Below the pieces are notes generated by a model that made no database searches, was not told the DNA's origin, and saw only the letters and a list, made by a program, of their open reading frames with translations. A DNA stretch of 64,000 nt, taken from NCBI RefSeq assembly GCF_000498355.1, contig NZ_AVSV01000028.1:62001-126000 (forward strand), in the 5' to 3' direction. Each line of letters begins with the position of its first letter. Within the stretch, counting starts at the first letter, position 1. Position numbers and translations under genes: made by a program. The stretch is from Clostridium sp. Ade.TY. GTDB taxonomy: Bacteria; Bacillota; Clostridia; Clostridiales; Clostridiaceae. Shown here one piece after another: positions 37,892-47,709 of this stretch.

Positions 37892-40447
37892 CTATCTTGC
37901 TTTTATAAATAAATACATACTGTTTATAAAAGCTATTACTCCTGAAAATAATAATACTATCATCCAGTGATTAAGCATAAGTGGAACTGTATGGAATATA
38001 GCACTTAAAAATGGTACATATAAAATTGAAAGCAACATTACTATTGATACTAAAACAGCTAAAACTAAATATGGATTAGTAAATAACTTTATTTCAAATA
38101 TTGAATGTCTCTCTGATCTACATTCAAATACATGAAATAATTGTGACATTATTAAAGTTGAAAGAGCTATTGTCCTACAAGTTTCAAGATCCATTCTATA
38201 AAATCTTCCAATCATAAATGCTAAAAGTGTACAAACACCTATAAGAGTTCCCCTTATCATTATTTTTTCTGTAAGACCTCTTGCAAATACACTCTCTTTT
38301 TTCTCTCTTGGCTGTTGCCTCATTATATCACTATCTGCCGGATCAACACCAAGAGCAATAGCTGGCAGTCCATCAGTTGCTAAATTTACAAAAAGAATTT
38401 GTATTGGTGTAAGTGGATTTGGTAACATAAATATTGTTGCTAAAAACATTGTTAAAACTTCACCTAAATTACATGATAAAAGATATCTTATAAATTTTCT
38501 AATATTATCATATATATTTCTTCCCTCTTCAACAGCAGCAACTATAGTACTAAAATTATCATCCATAAGTATCATTGATGAAGCTTCTTTAGTAACATCT
38601 GTTCCTGAAAGCCCCATGGAAATTCCAATATCAGCTTCTTTTATAGCTGGTGCATCATTTACTCCATCACCTGTCATTGCAACTATATTTCCTTTTGATT
38701 TAAATGCCTTAACTATTCTAAGCTTATGACTTGGTGATACTCTTGCAAATACTCTAACTGAATCTATTTTGGTATAAAGTTCTCTATCTGTAAGACTTTC
38801 TAAATCTTGACCTGTTAAAACTTGATTTTCACTTTTACATATGTTTAAAGATTTTGCTATAGCAAATGCTGTATTTTTATGATCACCTGTAATCATTACT
38901 GGTTTTATTCCCGCAAGTTTGCACTTAAGCACTGCATCTCTTGCCTCACTTCTTGGTGGATCTATGCTTCCAGCAAGACCTACAAATATCAAATCATTTT
39001 CAAGCCTTTCGCTTTTTGTTAAATTATCAACCTTATAGGCTGCTGCAATACACCTTAATGCTCTAGAAGACATCGCTTCAATTGAATTACTTATCATTTT
39101 CTTTCTTTGATAAGTAAGAGGTTTTACTATCCCATCTTCATATATATAATTACTCTTCTCTAATATTCTCTCTGGTGCGCCTTTTACATAACACACTTCT
39201 TTCCCATTTTCATTAACTATTACAGACATCATCTTTCTAGTTGAGTCAAAAGGAATATCAAATACTCTTTTTACATCCTTAGTAAAATTTTTAACCTCGT
39301 CTACATTTTTAAAAAACATTCTAACCAATGCCGTTTCTGTAGGATCTCCAAATAATGCTCTATCTATTTTTTTACTCTTTTTATCAATTTGACAATCATT
39401 ACAATGTACTAATACTGATTTTAACTTTAATATACCTTTAATATTATTTACATCTTCTTTTTCAAGTTCAACTATCTTTCCATTTATATATACTTCTTTT
39501 ACTGTCATTTTGTTTTGAGTAAGAGTTCCTGTCTTATCAGAACATATTACAGATGTACACCCTAATGTTTCAACTGCTGGTAATTTTCTAACAAGTGCAT
39601 TTCTCTTAAGCATTTTAGATACACCAAGTGCTAATGCAACAGTAACTATTGCAGCAAGTCCTTCAGGTATTGCAGCTACTGCTAATGAAACTCCAAGTAA
39701 AAACATTTCTCTAATTTCATTTCCTCTTATAATTCCAAGAACAGTAACTATTAAACATATAGCTAAACAAATAACTACTAATATTTTACCTAATGAATCT
39801 AACTTTTCTTTAAGTGGTGATTTATCCTCCTCTATATTTTGTAAAAGGTTTGCTATTTTTCCCATTTCGGTTTTCATTCCCACTTCTAATACTTTAAACA
39901 AACCTTTTCCTTTTAAAATATTTGTCCCCATAAAACCTAAATTATTTCCTTTGTTACAATCCTTATTAATTCCAACGGACTCACCTGTTAATAAAGATTC
40001 ATCGACAACTATTCCAGAAGCTTCTAAAAACTCTCCATCTGCTGGTATTCTGTCTCCAGACTCTAATATAACAATATCTCCTATCGTTAAATACTTAGAA
40101 TTTATAACCTTTATTCTCCCATCTCTATAAACTTTACAAGTAGGTGCTGCCATATCTTTTAGGGCTTCTAATGATTTTTCAGTTTTAAATTCTTGAAAAA
40201 AACCAAGTAATGCATTAACTATAACTATAATAAGTATTGTTATTGCATCTGCAGTATCGCCCATAAATCCTGATATAAGAGTTGCACCTATAAGTACCCA
40301 AACCATAAAATCATTGAATTGAGCCAATAATATTTTTATAAGAGATGCTTTGCCTTTTTGTTCTAATTCATTTAATCCAAAGCTTTTAAGTCTTTTTTCA
40401 GCTTCTTTTGTTGTAAGTCCTGGAATTATATTTTGTTCCTGTATCAC
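37892..40447 (-). CDS. P-type calcium-transporting ATPase (P2A/P2B type)
   Basis: 851-residue cation pump. The phosphorylation motif is CSDKTGTLTQNK, the actuator TGES is present, and TGDGVNDAPA forms the hinge. PEGLAAIV in helix 4 is the calcium-site signature of SERCA- and PMR1-like pumps. An N-terminal cation-ATPase domain and six C-terminal helices complete it. It starts at GTG behind GGAGG (10 bp). It probably exports Ca2+ from the cytoplasm; Mn2+ transport cannot be excluded. It is a single gene with its own terminator. Confidence 0.94.
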   Translation of the reverse strand: MIQEQNIIPGLTTKEAEKRLKSFGLNELEQKGKASLIKILLAQFNDFMVWVLIGATLISGFMGDTADAITILIIVIVNALLGFFQEFKTEKSLEALKDMAAPTCKVYRDGRIKVINSKYLTIGDIVILESGDRIPADGEFLEASGIVVDESLLTGESVGINKDCNKGNNLGFMGTNILKGKGLFKVLEVGMKTEMGKIANLLQNIEEDKSPLKEKLDSLGKILVVICLAICLIVTVLGIIRGNEIREMFLLGVSLAVAAIPEGLAAIVTVALALGVSKMLKRNALVRKLPAVETLGCTSVICSDKTGTLTQNKMTVKEVYINGKIVELEKEDVNNIKGILKLKSVLVHCNDCQIDKKSKKIDRALFGDPTETALVRMFFKNVDEVKNFTKDVKRVFDIPFDSTRKMMSVIVNENGKEVCYVKGAPERILEKSNYIYEDGIVKPLTYQRKKMISNSIEAMSSRALRCIAAAYKVDNLTKSERLENDLIFVGLAGSIDPPRSEARDAVLKCKLAGIKPVMITGDHKNTAFAIAKSLNICKSENQVLTGQDLESLTDRELYTKIDSVRVFARVSPSHKLRIVKAFKSKGNIVAMTGDGVNDAPAIKEADIGISMGLSGTDVTKEASSMILMDDNFSTIVAAVEEGRNIYDNIRKFIRYLLSCNLGEVLTMFLATIFMLPNPLTPIQILFVNLATDGLPAIALGVDPADSDIMRQQPREKKESVFARGLTEKIMIRGTLIGVCTLLAFMIGRFYRMDLETCRTIALSTLIMSQLFHVFECRSERHSIFEIKLFTNPYLVLAVLVSIVMLLSILYVPFLSAIFHTVPLMLNHWMIVLLFSGVIAFINSMYLFIKAR

Positions 40448-40599
40448 TTTAAGAATTCCTCCTTATTTAAGCATTCTTATATATATATATTTAAAATTTG
40501 TTAACTTATGAAAAGTTTTGATTAAGTTATTACTTTACAATTTTTTATTTAGGTCGTACAATTATACTGTAAATTCATAAGATAAAGGAGGTAATGTCT

Positions 40600-42240
40600 T
40601 TGAAGAACGTAGTATATGTTACTGGACACAAAAATCCAGATTCAGATTCAATATGTGCTGCCATTTCTTACGCAGAGCTTAAAAACAAAACTGGTAATCT
40701 TCCAGCTATTCCTGTAAGACTTGGAAACGTTAGTAGAGAAACTCAATTTATTTTAGACTACTTTAACGTTCAAGCACCTGAATTTTTAGAGACAGTTAAA
40801 TTAAAAGTTGAAGATTTAAAAATAGATAATATCAGTCCTATATCACCTGATATATCTTTAAAAATGGCTTGGAATATAATGAGAGATAAAAATATCAAAT
40901 CAATTCCTGTAGGTGACTGTAATGATCATCTTATAGGTGTATTATCAATTTCAAACCTAACATCTTCATACATGGACATATGGGATAATAAAATATTAAG
41001 CAAAAGCGAAACAAGTATCGATAATATAATTGATACTTTATCAGCAAAAGCTTTATACATAAATGAAAATGTTAAAGTATTCCCAGGTAAAATTTGTGTT
41101 GCTGCTATGCAACCAAATTCAATGAAAGAACATGTTGATGAAGGTGATATAGTAATAGTTGGAGATAGACCTGAAATTCATGAAGAAGTTATTAACGAAA
41201 AAGTTTCTTTAATGATATTAATAGGTTCAAGCTCATTAAATGATGAACTTTTAGCTAAAGCTAAGGAAGCTGGAATAACAGTTATTTCAACTCCACATGA
41301 TTCATTTACAGCTTCAAGACTTATAATTCAAAGTATCCCAGTAAGATACGTTATGGTTAAGGATGATATAGTATCATTCTCTACTGATGATTTAGTTGAA
41401 GAAGTAAAAGAAACAATGCTTGAAACTAGATATAGAAGCTATCCTGTAGTTGATTCTGAAGGAAAAGTTATTGGTACTATTTCAAGATATCACTTAATAT
41501 CAAACTTCAAGAAAAAAGTTATACAAGTTGACCATAACGAAAGAGGTCAATCAGTACCAGGTCTTGAAGAAGCAGAAGTTCTTGAAATAATAGACCATCA
41601 CAGAGTTGCTGATATTCAAACAAGCAACCCAATATTCTTTAGAAATGAACCTATTGGAAGTACATCTTCTATAGTTGCTAAATGTTACTTTGAAAATGGA
41701 ATAAGACCATCAAGAGAAGTAGCTGGATTATTATGTGGTGCTATAATTTCTGATACATTATTATTTAGAAGCCCAACTTGCACAGAACAAGATAAATATA
41801 TTTGCAATAAACTTGCTGAAATAGCAGGTATTAACTTAGAAGAATTTGCAAAAGAAATGTTTAAGGCAGGTACTTCATTACAAGGTAAAACAGTTAAACA
41901 AATATTCAACCAAGACTTTAAGCCATTTACTATTGGAGATACTAAAATAGGTGTAGCTCAAGTTAATACAATGGACATTGAAGGATTTATGCCTTTAAAA
42001 GATGATATGTTATCATATATGAGCAAAAAAGCTGAAGAAGCCGGATTTGATATGCTTATGTTATTATTAACTGACATATTAACTGAAGGCTCACAAATAC
42101 TTGTTGCTGGAAAAGAACCTGAAATAGTTGAAAAAGCATTTAAAGTAGAACTTAAAGATTCTATGGCATTTTTACCTGGAGTTCTTTCAAGAAAGAAACA
42201 AGTAATACCACCACTTACAAATTCAATAATGAATTCATAA
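40600..42240 (+). CDS. Family II inorganic pyrophosphatase with CBS and DRTGG domains
   Basis: Manganese-dependent DHH-type pyrophosphatase of about 546 residues. The N-terminal DHH part begins YVTGHKNPDSDS, then a regulatory insert (CBS, DRTGG with GDIVIVGDRPEI, CBS), then the second half of the active site (IIDHHRV) and the DHHA2 domain ending SRKKQVIPPL. CBS-pyrophosphatases are controlled by adenine nucleotides, including diadenosine polyphosphates, and the C. perfringens enzyme has been characterised. I prefer the TTG at 40600, 8 bp behind AGGAGG, because the ATG at 40594 is only 2 bp from it. Confidence 0.93.
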   Translation: MKNVVYVTGHKNPDSDSICAAISYAELKNKTGNLPAIPVRLGNVSRETQFILDYFNVQAPEFLETVKLKVEDLKIDNISPISPDISLKMAWNIMRDKNIKSIPVGDCNDHLIGVLSISNLTSSYMDIWDNKILSKSETSIDNIIDTLSAKALYINENVKVFPGKICVAAMQPNSMKEHVDEGDIVIVGDRPEIHEEVINEKVSLMILIGSSSLNDELLAKAKEAGITVISTPHDSFTASRLIIQSIPVRYVMVKDDIVSFSTDDLVEEVKETMLETRYRSYPVVDSEGKVIGTISRYHLISNFKKKVIQVDHNERGQSVPGLEEAEVLEIIDHHRVADIQTSNPIFFRNEPIGSTSSIVAKCYFENGIRPSREVAGLLCGAIISDTLLFRSPTCTEQDKYICNKLAEIAGINLEEFAKEMFKAGTSLQGKTVKQIFNQDFKPFTIGDTKIGVAQVNTMDIEGFMPLKDDMLSYMSKKAEEAGFDMLMLLLTDILTEGSQILVAGKEPEIVEKAFKVELKDSMAFLPGVLSRKKQVIPPLTNSIMNS

Positions 42241-42245
42241 AAATA

Positions 42246-42270
42246 AAAACCATGCCAAAAGCATGGTTTT
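42246..42270. terminator. Bidirectional terminator
   Basis: Arms AAAACCATGC and GCATGGTTTT with a 5-nt loop between convergent genes. Confidence 0.88.
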
Positions 42271-42909
42271 TTATTTCCAATTAAGTATTTCTATATCATT
42301 TTCCTTTTTAAAATTTATAAGATACGGATGCCCAACTAAATCTAAAAGTGGCTTATCTGATAAAGAATCAGAAAACATATATGAATCTTTAAAGTCTACT
42401 TCTAAATTATCTTTTTTTAATTCTTCCATTAATCTTCTAACTTTTTCTTCACCCTTACAATTGTGCCCATCCATTTCTCTCATGAAAACTCCATCTTTAA
42501 ATTTAAATTTAGTTCCAATAACTTTATCTACTTCTTTAAATCTATAAAATTCATTTAAATAAAATTCTGGTGATGCTGAAATTAAATATATTTTATAACC
42601 TTTTGATTTTAAATTTCTCATCATATTTATAGCATCTTCATATAATATGTTGCTAAGGACGTCTCCATAAAACTCTTTAACTATAGATGCTAATTCTTTT
42701 TCATCTACTCCATCTATAAACTTAAGAAAAGTTTCTTTAACCTTCTTTTCATCATATATTCCTATGCCATACATAGCACCTGAAAATATAGCTCTTGGAA
42801 GAAACTTAATATTTTTCTTATCCTTACGTATCATATATTTAAAAAATTGCATTAATGTTTCTTTTTTTGTTATTGTAAAATCAACATCGAATATTCCTAG
42901 CTTTACCAT
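42271..42909 (-). CDS. HAD-IB family phosphatase (SerB-like)
   Basis: 212 residues from the ATG at 42909, just behind GGAGGAAC. The motifs are FDVDFT at 7-12 (nucleophile Asp 8, acid/base Asp 10), ISASPEF for motif II, a Lys in KGEEK and FSDSLSDKPLL for the metal-binding motif. This is the subfamily of phosphoserine phosphatase and related small-molecule phosphatases. The substrate cannot be read from the sequence. Confidence 0.88.
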   Translation of the reverse strand: MVKLGIFDVDFTITKKETLMQFFKYMIRKDKKNIKFLPRAIFSGAMYGIGIYDEKKVKETFLKFIDGVDEKELASIVKEFYGDVLSNILYEDAINMMRNLKSKGYKIYLISASPEFYLNEFYRFKEVDKVIGTKFKFKDGVFMREMDGHNCKGEEKVRRLMEELKKDNLEVDFKDSYMFSDSLSDKPLLDLVGHPYLINFKKENDIEILNWK

Positions 42910-42996
42910 ATGTTCCTCCAAATCTTTTGATTACTATATTCTATTATATACTATTTATTAAACTTATTTAATTATTAAATAAAATTTTATTATAAA

Positions 42997-43030
42997 AAAA
43001 GTGATTAGCTAATATAAACTAATCACTTTT
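42997..43030 (-). terminator. Terminator of the aminotransferase gene
   Basis: Arms AAAAGTGATTAG and CTAATCACTTTT with a 10-nt loop, just after the stop. Confidence 0.85.
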
Positions 43031-43035
43031 AATTA

Positions 43036-44226
43036 TTATAGTGAATTAATAAAACTTTCTATTCTATCTAATCCTTTTTCAATATTTTCTATTGAAGTTG
43101 CATATGAAAGTCTTATATAATTATCAAGACCAAAAGCAATTCCTGGAACAACAGCAACATTTTTATTTTCAAGCAATTCCCTTGAAAAACTCATTGAATC
43201 AATTATTTTATTGCCGTTAATTTCTTTTCCATAAGTACTTGATACATTTACCATTATATAAAATGCACCTTTTGGAACAATATAATCTATTCCTTTTATT
43301 TTATCTAATCTTTCAACCATGTATAATCTTCTCTTATCAAACTCTTTTACCATCTCTTTAATACTTTCTATAGAATTTTTAATAGCTTCTATAGAGGCAT
43401 ACTGTGATACAGAATTAATATTTGATGTCATATGACTTTGTATACTAATCATATGTTTTATAACTTCCTTATTTGAAGCTGCATATCCAACTCTCCATCC
43501 AGTCATAGCAGATGATTTTGAAAGCCCATTTATTACTATTGTATTTTCATAAGCATACTTTGAAAGAGATGCTATACTTATATGTTCTTCATTGTCATAT
43601 ATTAATTTTTCATATATTTCATCAGATATTATTATTAAATTATTTTCTTCTGCAAAATTTGCAATATCCAAAAGTTCTTCTTTAGTATAAACTGCTCCAC
43701 TTGGGTTATTAGGGCTATTTATAATTAAAGCTTTTGTTTTTTCTGTTAAAACTTCCTTTAAACAATCTATAGTATATTTATAACTATTATTTTCATTGGT
43801 ATTTACCGTTACTGGAATACCACCTGAAAGTTTAATAAGTTCTGGATAGCTAACCCAATAAGGCATTGGTATTATAACTTCATCACCTTGATTTAATATT
43901 GCCATAAAAGCATTTGCTAAACATTGCTTTGCTCCATTGCTTACTATTATCTGATCTATTTTATAATCTAAATTATTTTCTTTTTTAAGCTTTTTACATA
44001 TCTCTTCTCTAAGATTTTTTACCCCAGCAACTTCTGTATATTTAGTCTTTCCTTCTACCATAGCGCAATTAGCTGCTTTCAATATATTTTCTGGAGTATT
44101 AAAATCTGGCTCTCCAACTCCAAAACTAATTACATCAACACCATTTTCTTTTAATTCCTTAGCTTTCGCTGTAATTTCTAAAGTTATTGATGCTGATATT
44201 CCTTTTGCTCTTTCTGATAATTTCAT
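43036..44226 (-). CDS. Class I PLP aminotransferase (aspartate aminotransferase type)
   Basis: 396 residues, subgroup I-gamma type as in Bacillus and Thermus aspartate aminotransferases. Visible are SFGVGEPDFNTP, SPNNPSGAVY, SDEIYEKL, the PLP-lysine motif NGLSKSSAMTGWRVGYA and the substrate-carboxylate Arg in YIRLSYA. Transfer of the amino group between aspartate and 2-oxoglutarate is most likely. Some relatives use other amino acids or prephenate, so the exact substrate is open. It follows the PHP gene by 14 bp in one unit. Confidence 0.93.
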   Translation of the reverse strand: MKLSERAKGISASITLEITAKAKELKENGVDVISFGVGEPDFNTPENILKAANCAMVEGKTKYTEVAGVKNLREEICKKLKKENNLDYKIDQIIVSNGAKQCLANAFMAILNQGDEVIIPMPYWVSYPELIKLSGGIPVTVNTNENNSYKYTIDCLKEVLTEKTKALIINSPNNPSGAVYTKEELLDIANFAEENNLIIISDEIYEKLIYDNEEHISIASLSKYAYENTIVINGLSKSSAMTGWRVGYAASNKEVIKHMISIQSHMTSNINSVSQYASIEAIKNSIESIKEMVKEFDKRRLYMVERLDKIKGIDYIVPKGAFYIMVNVSSTYGKEINGNKIIDSMSFSRELLENKNVAVVPGIAFGLDNYIRLSYATSIENIEKGLDRIESFINSL

Positions 44227-44240
44227 TTTTATCCCCTCTT

Positions 44241-45062
44241 CTACTTATTGCTTTTTATATTAATTAATTTATTTAATAACTTTTCATTTATTCCTTCAGA
44301 GCCTATACAAACTTCCTTGTTATTCTCTCCATGAAAATCACTTCCACCTGTTATAGCTAATTTATATTTTCTACTTAAGTTATTAAATAAGTTTATTTGT
44401 TCTTTTGAATGACTTGGATGATAAACTTCAAGCCCACTTAATCCATAACATTTTAACTCTTTTATAACTTTTTCTATAACCATGCTTTTATATATTTTTC
44501 CTGGATGAGCTAAAACAGCTATACCACCAGCTTCTTTTATAACTTTTATAGCTTCTTTATAATTTAACTTTTCTCCTTTTACATAAGCTGGTTTTCCTTT
44601 CAAAAGATACTTTAAAAATGCCCCTTTAAAAGTATCTTCATAACCTTTTTTAACAATTTCACTTGCAATATGAGCTCTTCCAACGGATGAATTATCTTTT
44701 ATAATATCATCTATATTTAATTCTATTCCTTCATTTTTAAGTCTATCTATTATTATTTTTGCTCTTTTTATTCTAGATTTTTTCAAATTATTTACTACAT
44801 TATTTAAATTTTCATTTTCTATATCTATAAAGTATCCTAATATATGAATTTCAAATTCATATATCTCACTACTAAATTCTATACCAGATATAATATTTAC
44901 TCCATCAAATTTTTCTTTAGTTATATATTGAGAATCAATAGAATCATGATCTGTTATAGAAATATATTTAACTCCATTTTTTTTAGATATTTCTAATATT
45001 TGTTCTGGTGTTAGTTTGCCATCAGAAAAGGTAGAATGTAAATGTAAATCTGCATATTTCAT
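44241..45062 (-). CDS. PHP-domain phosphoesterase (RNase AM / YciV-like)
   Basis: 273 residues. The metal ligands are in ADLHLHSTFSDG (HxH), SITDHDSI, GIEFSSE, LAHPGK and GSDFHGEN. The family includes enzymes acting on 3',5'-nucleoside bisphosphates and 5' ends of RNA (TrpH, RNase AM). The ATG follows GAGGAGGGTG. It is cotranscribed with the aminotransferase; I see no metabolic link. Confidence 0.9.
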   Translation of the reverse strand: MKYADLHLHSTFSDGKLTPEQILEISKKNGVKYISITDHDSIDSQYITKEKFDGVNIISGIEFSSEIYEFEIHILGYFIDIENENLNNVVNNLKKSRIKRAKIIIDRLKNEGIELNIDDIIKDNSSVGRAHIASEIVKKGYEDTFKGAFLKYLLKGKPAYVKGEKLNYKEAIKVIKEAGGIAVLAHPGKIYKSMVIEKVIKELKCYGLSGLEVYHPSHSKEQINLFNNLSRKYKLAITGGSDFHGENNKEVCIGSEGINEKLLNKLINIKSNK

Positions 45063-45148
45063 ATAATTACACCCTCCTCACTTCTATAATGACTATACCG
45101 CTATTGATTTTATATGTAAATAATAAAATCTTATAAATATTTCTAAAA

Positions 45149-45173
45149 AGAGAGTGGCAAAATACCACTCTCT
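45149..45173 (-). terminator. Terminator of the DUF1292 gene
   Basis: Arms AGAGAGTGG and CCACTCTCT, 7-nt loop, followed on the minus strand by TTTTT. Confidence 0.85.
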
Positions 45174-45182
45174 ATTTAAATA

Positions 45183-45566
45183 TTAGTCTTCTGCTAATAC
45201 TTCTTCATAATAAGCTCTAACTTTATCAAATTCAGCTTCATCAGGTACTATTAATTCTTCATTTTCTTCTGAAACTCTGAATAGATATACTGAATCATCA
45301 TCCATGTTTTTAGCTAAAACATATTCATTTTCTTCGAATTCAAAGGCATCTATGATTGGACATGATACTGTGTTTCCTTCATCATCTACTAAATCTACTA
45401 CGAAATGATCGTGATGATCTTCTCCACATCCACATGCATCTCCATGTTCATGATTGTGTCCTCCACAGCACTCATGATTTTCATCATGATTATGTCCTCC
45501 ACAACATTCATGTTCTCCTTCATGATTGTGATTTCCACATCCACATTTATTTAATTCTTTATCCAT
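45183..45566 (-). CDS. DUF1292 protein with a His/Cys-rich metal-binding N-terminus
   Basis: 127 residues from the ATG at 45566, 7 bp behind GGAGG. Residues 8-54 hold 10 Cys and about 14 His in a repeated pattern (ECCGGHNH occurs twice in a 12-residue period, with CGCG at both ends). The rest is a DUF1292 domain (VDDEGNTVSCPIIDAFEFEENEYVL, shown in part), a small acidic fold found across clostridia. The tail should bind several soft or borderline metal ions such as zinc, nickel or copper. The function is not known. Confidence 0.85.
   Translation of the reverse strand: MDKELNKCGCGNHNHEGEHECCGGHNHDENHECCGGHNHEHGDACGCGEDHHDHFVVDLVDDEGNTVSCPIIDAFEFEENEYVLAKNMDDDSVYLFRVSEENEELIVPDEAEFDKVRAYYEEVLAED
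45458..45529 (-). repeat. Two copies of a 36-bp in-frame repeat
   Basis: GTCCTCCACA recurs at 45458 and 45494, exactly 36 bp apart, encoding two similar 12-residue metal-binding units. The copies differ at several bases, so the duplication is not recent. Confidence 0.7.
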
Positions 45567-45685
45567 TTTCATTCCTCCTTTAATTAAGTCACATTACTTA
45601 ACATTATAGTTTAATTGTACCCTTATTTTCCTTAAAATAAAAGCTTAATTTAAAACTTTTATTTTTTATAAACAACTTATAAAAA

Positions 45686-45707
45686 AAAGTGGTTATTAAA
45701 CCACTTT
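45686..45707 (-). terminator. Terminator of glpF
   Basis: Arms AAAGTGGTT and AACCACTTT with a 4-nt loop overlapping the glpF stop; TTTTT follows on the minus strand. Confidence 0.8.
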
Positions 45708-46416
45708 AAAATATAATTCCATATACTATTGCAGATACTATAGCTCCTAATATAGGTGCTACTACAGGTATCCATGCATATTTCCAATCTGATCCTCCTT
45801 TACCTGGCACAGGTAAAATAAAATGTGCAAATCTTGGTCCAAAATCTCTTATTGGATTTATTGCATATCCTGTTGGACCTCCTAAGCATAATCCTATAGC
45901 CCAGATAAGTATTCCTATAGCTAATGGTTGAAGTCCATCAACAAAAGGACTTGATGAAATACCTAATATTCCAAACATTAATAAAAATGTACCTATAAAT
46001 TCAGTTATAAAATTCCATTTTGGATTTCTTATCTCTGGAGCTGTACAAAATACTCCAAGTTTTGTAGCTTTATCTTCAGTAACTTCAAAATGATTATAGT
46101 ATGATAAAAGAACTAATGTAGCTCCTATAAATGCGCCTATGAATTGAGCTAATATATACATTGGAACTTGACTCCAAGCAAACTTTCCTGTAACAGCTAA
46201 AGCTAAAGTTACTGCTGGATTAAAATGAGCTCCACTTATAGTTCCAAACATGAATACTGGAACTGCTACTGCAAATGCCCAACCTGATGCAATAACCATC
46301 CATCCTGAATTAAAACCTTTTGATTTTTTTAAAACAACGTTTGCAACTACGCCATCACCTAATAATACTAATATTGCAGTTCCTATAAGTTCCGCCATAA
46401 ATGTACTTAAATTCAT
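45706..46416 (-). CDS. glpF: Glycerol uptake facilitator GlpF
   Basis: MIP-family channel of 236 residues with six membrane helices. The two half-helix motifs are HFNPAVTLA and the second as NPIRDFGPR, where the Asp after NPxR is the aquaglyceroporin mark against water-only channels. The ATG follows GGAGG. It is downstream of dhaT, separated by a hairpin terminator, and completes the glycerol cluster by bringing in the substrate. Confidence 0.95.
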   Translation of the reverse strand: MNLSTFMAELIGTAILVLLGDGVVANVVLKKSKGFNSGWMVIASGWAFAVAVPVFMFGTISGAHFNPAVTLALAVTGKFAWSQVPMYILAQFIGAFIGATLVLLSYYNHFEVTEDKATKLGVFCTAPEIRNPKWNFITEFIGTFLLMFGILGISSSPFVDGLQPLAIGILIWAIGLCLGGPTGYAINPIRDFGPRFAHFILPVPGKGGSDWKYAWIPVVAPILGAIVSAIVYGIIF

Positions 46417-46456
46417 TAAAAACTCCTCCTGTAGTAAGAAATTATGTCAGTAAAAT

Positions 46457-46487
46457 AGCCCCTTTAGTTATTAAAGCTAAAGGGGCT
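46457..46487 (-). terminator. Terminator of the dha operon
   Basis: G+C-rich arms AGCCCCTTTAG and CTAAAGGGGCT with a 9-nt loop between dhaT and glpF. Some read-through into glpF is possible. Confidence 0.88.
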
Positions 46488-46505
46488 TTATATTATAACT
46501 TATAA

Positions 46506-47663
46506 TTAGTATGCAGCTTTAAATATATTGATTATATCTTGTTCATTTCCTTTTCTTGGGTTTGAGAAAGCATTTCCATCTTTTAAAGCCATTTCAGCCA
46601 TATATTCGAAATCTTCTTCTTTTATTCCCATATCTCTAAGTCTAGCAGGAATTCCGATATCAGTTGAAAGCTTAAACATTGCATCTATTGCTTTTTGTGC
46701 AGCATCCATTACTGATAATCCTTCTATATTTTCTCCCATAAATTCAGCTATATCAGCAAACTTTTGAGGATTTGAGATTAAGTTATATTTTTCAACGTGT
46801 GGTAAAAGCATTGCATTTGCTACACCATGAGGCATATCGTATAATCCACCTAATTGGTGAGCCATAGCATGTACATATCCTAAGTTAGCATTATTAAATG
46901 CCATACCAGCTAATAATGAACCATAAGCCATATTTTCTCTAGCTACTAAGTTTTCTCCTAAAGCAACTGCTTGTCTTAAGTTATTTGATATTAATTTTAT
47001 AGCTTGGATTGCAGCAGCATCTGTTACAGGGTTAGCATCTTTTGATACATATGCTTCTACTGCATGAGTTAAAGCATCCATTCCTGTTGCAGCTGTAAGT
47101 CCTGCTGGCTTTCCAACCATTAACATTGGGTCATTTATTGAAACTAATGGTAAGTTTCTCCAACTTACAATAACAAATTTAACTTTTGTTTTAGTGTTAG
47201 TTATAACACAGTGTCTTGTAACTTCACTAGCTGTTCCTGCTGTTGTATTAACTGCAACTATTGGAGGAAGTGCATTTGTTAAAGTTTCTATTCCTGCATA
47301 GTCATAAAGATCTCCTTCATGAGTTGCTGCAATACCTATTCCTTTACCACAGTCGTGTGAGCTTCCTCCACCAACTGTAACAATCATATCACACTTTTCA
47401 TCTTGGAATATTTTTAATCCATCTCTAACATTTGTATCTTTTGGATTTGGTTCAACTCCATCATAGTAAGCAACTTCAATTCCTGCTTCTTTTAAATATT
47501 TTTCAGTTAATTCAACTGCTCCACCTTTTAAACTTCTTAAAAATTTATCTGTAACTATTAAAGCTTTCTTTCCACCTAATATTTTACATCTTTCACCAAC
47601 TACTGATATTGAGTTAGCTCCCATAAAGTTTACGCTTGGTACTAAATAATCGTACATTCTCAT
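46506..47663 (-). CDS. dhaT: 1,3-propanediol dehydrogenase (iron-containing alcohol dehydrogenase)
   Basis: 385 residues, full length. NAD-binding VGGGSSHDCGKGIG and the iron-binding blocks MDALTHAVEAYVS and HAMAHQLGGLYDMPHG are present. It reduces 3-hydroxypropionaldehyde with NADH to 1,3-propanediol, the sink for excess reducing power during glycerol fermentation. The start region MRMYDYLVPSVNFMG is that of DhaT proteins. It is the last gene before the operon terminator. Confidence 0.96.
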   Translation of the reverse strand: MRMYDYLVPSVNFMGANSISVVGERCKILGGKKALIVTDKFLRSLKGGAVELTEKYLKEAGIEVAYYDGVEPNPKDTNVRDGLKIFQDEKCDMIVTVGGGSSHDCGKGIGIAATHEGDLYDYAGIETLTNALPPIVAVNTTAGTASEVTRHCVITNTKTKVKFVIVSWRNLPLVSINDPMLMVGKPAGLTAATGMDALTHAVEAYVSKDANPVTDAAAIQAIKLISNNLRQAVALGENLVARENMAYGSLLAGMAFNNANLGYVHAMAHQLGGLYDMPHGVANAMLLPHVEKYNLISNPQKFADIAEFMGENIEGLSVMDAAQKAIDAMFKLSTDIGIPARLRDMGIKEEDFEYMAEMALKDGNAFSNPRKGNEQDIINIFKAAY

Positions 47664-47709
47664 ATCTAAATTCCTCCTAAAAATTATTTATATATTAATT
47701 TTATAAATA

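Noticed and set aside
42245..42909. Start of the HAD gene at 42921
   Set aside because: The extra four codons consist of a TTG plus the ribosome binding site GGAGG itself; the ATG at 42909 is the likely start.
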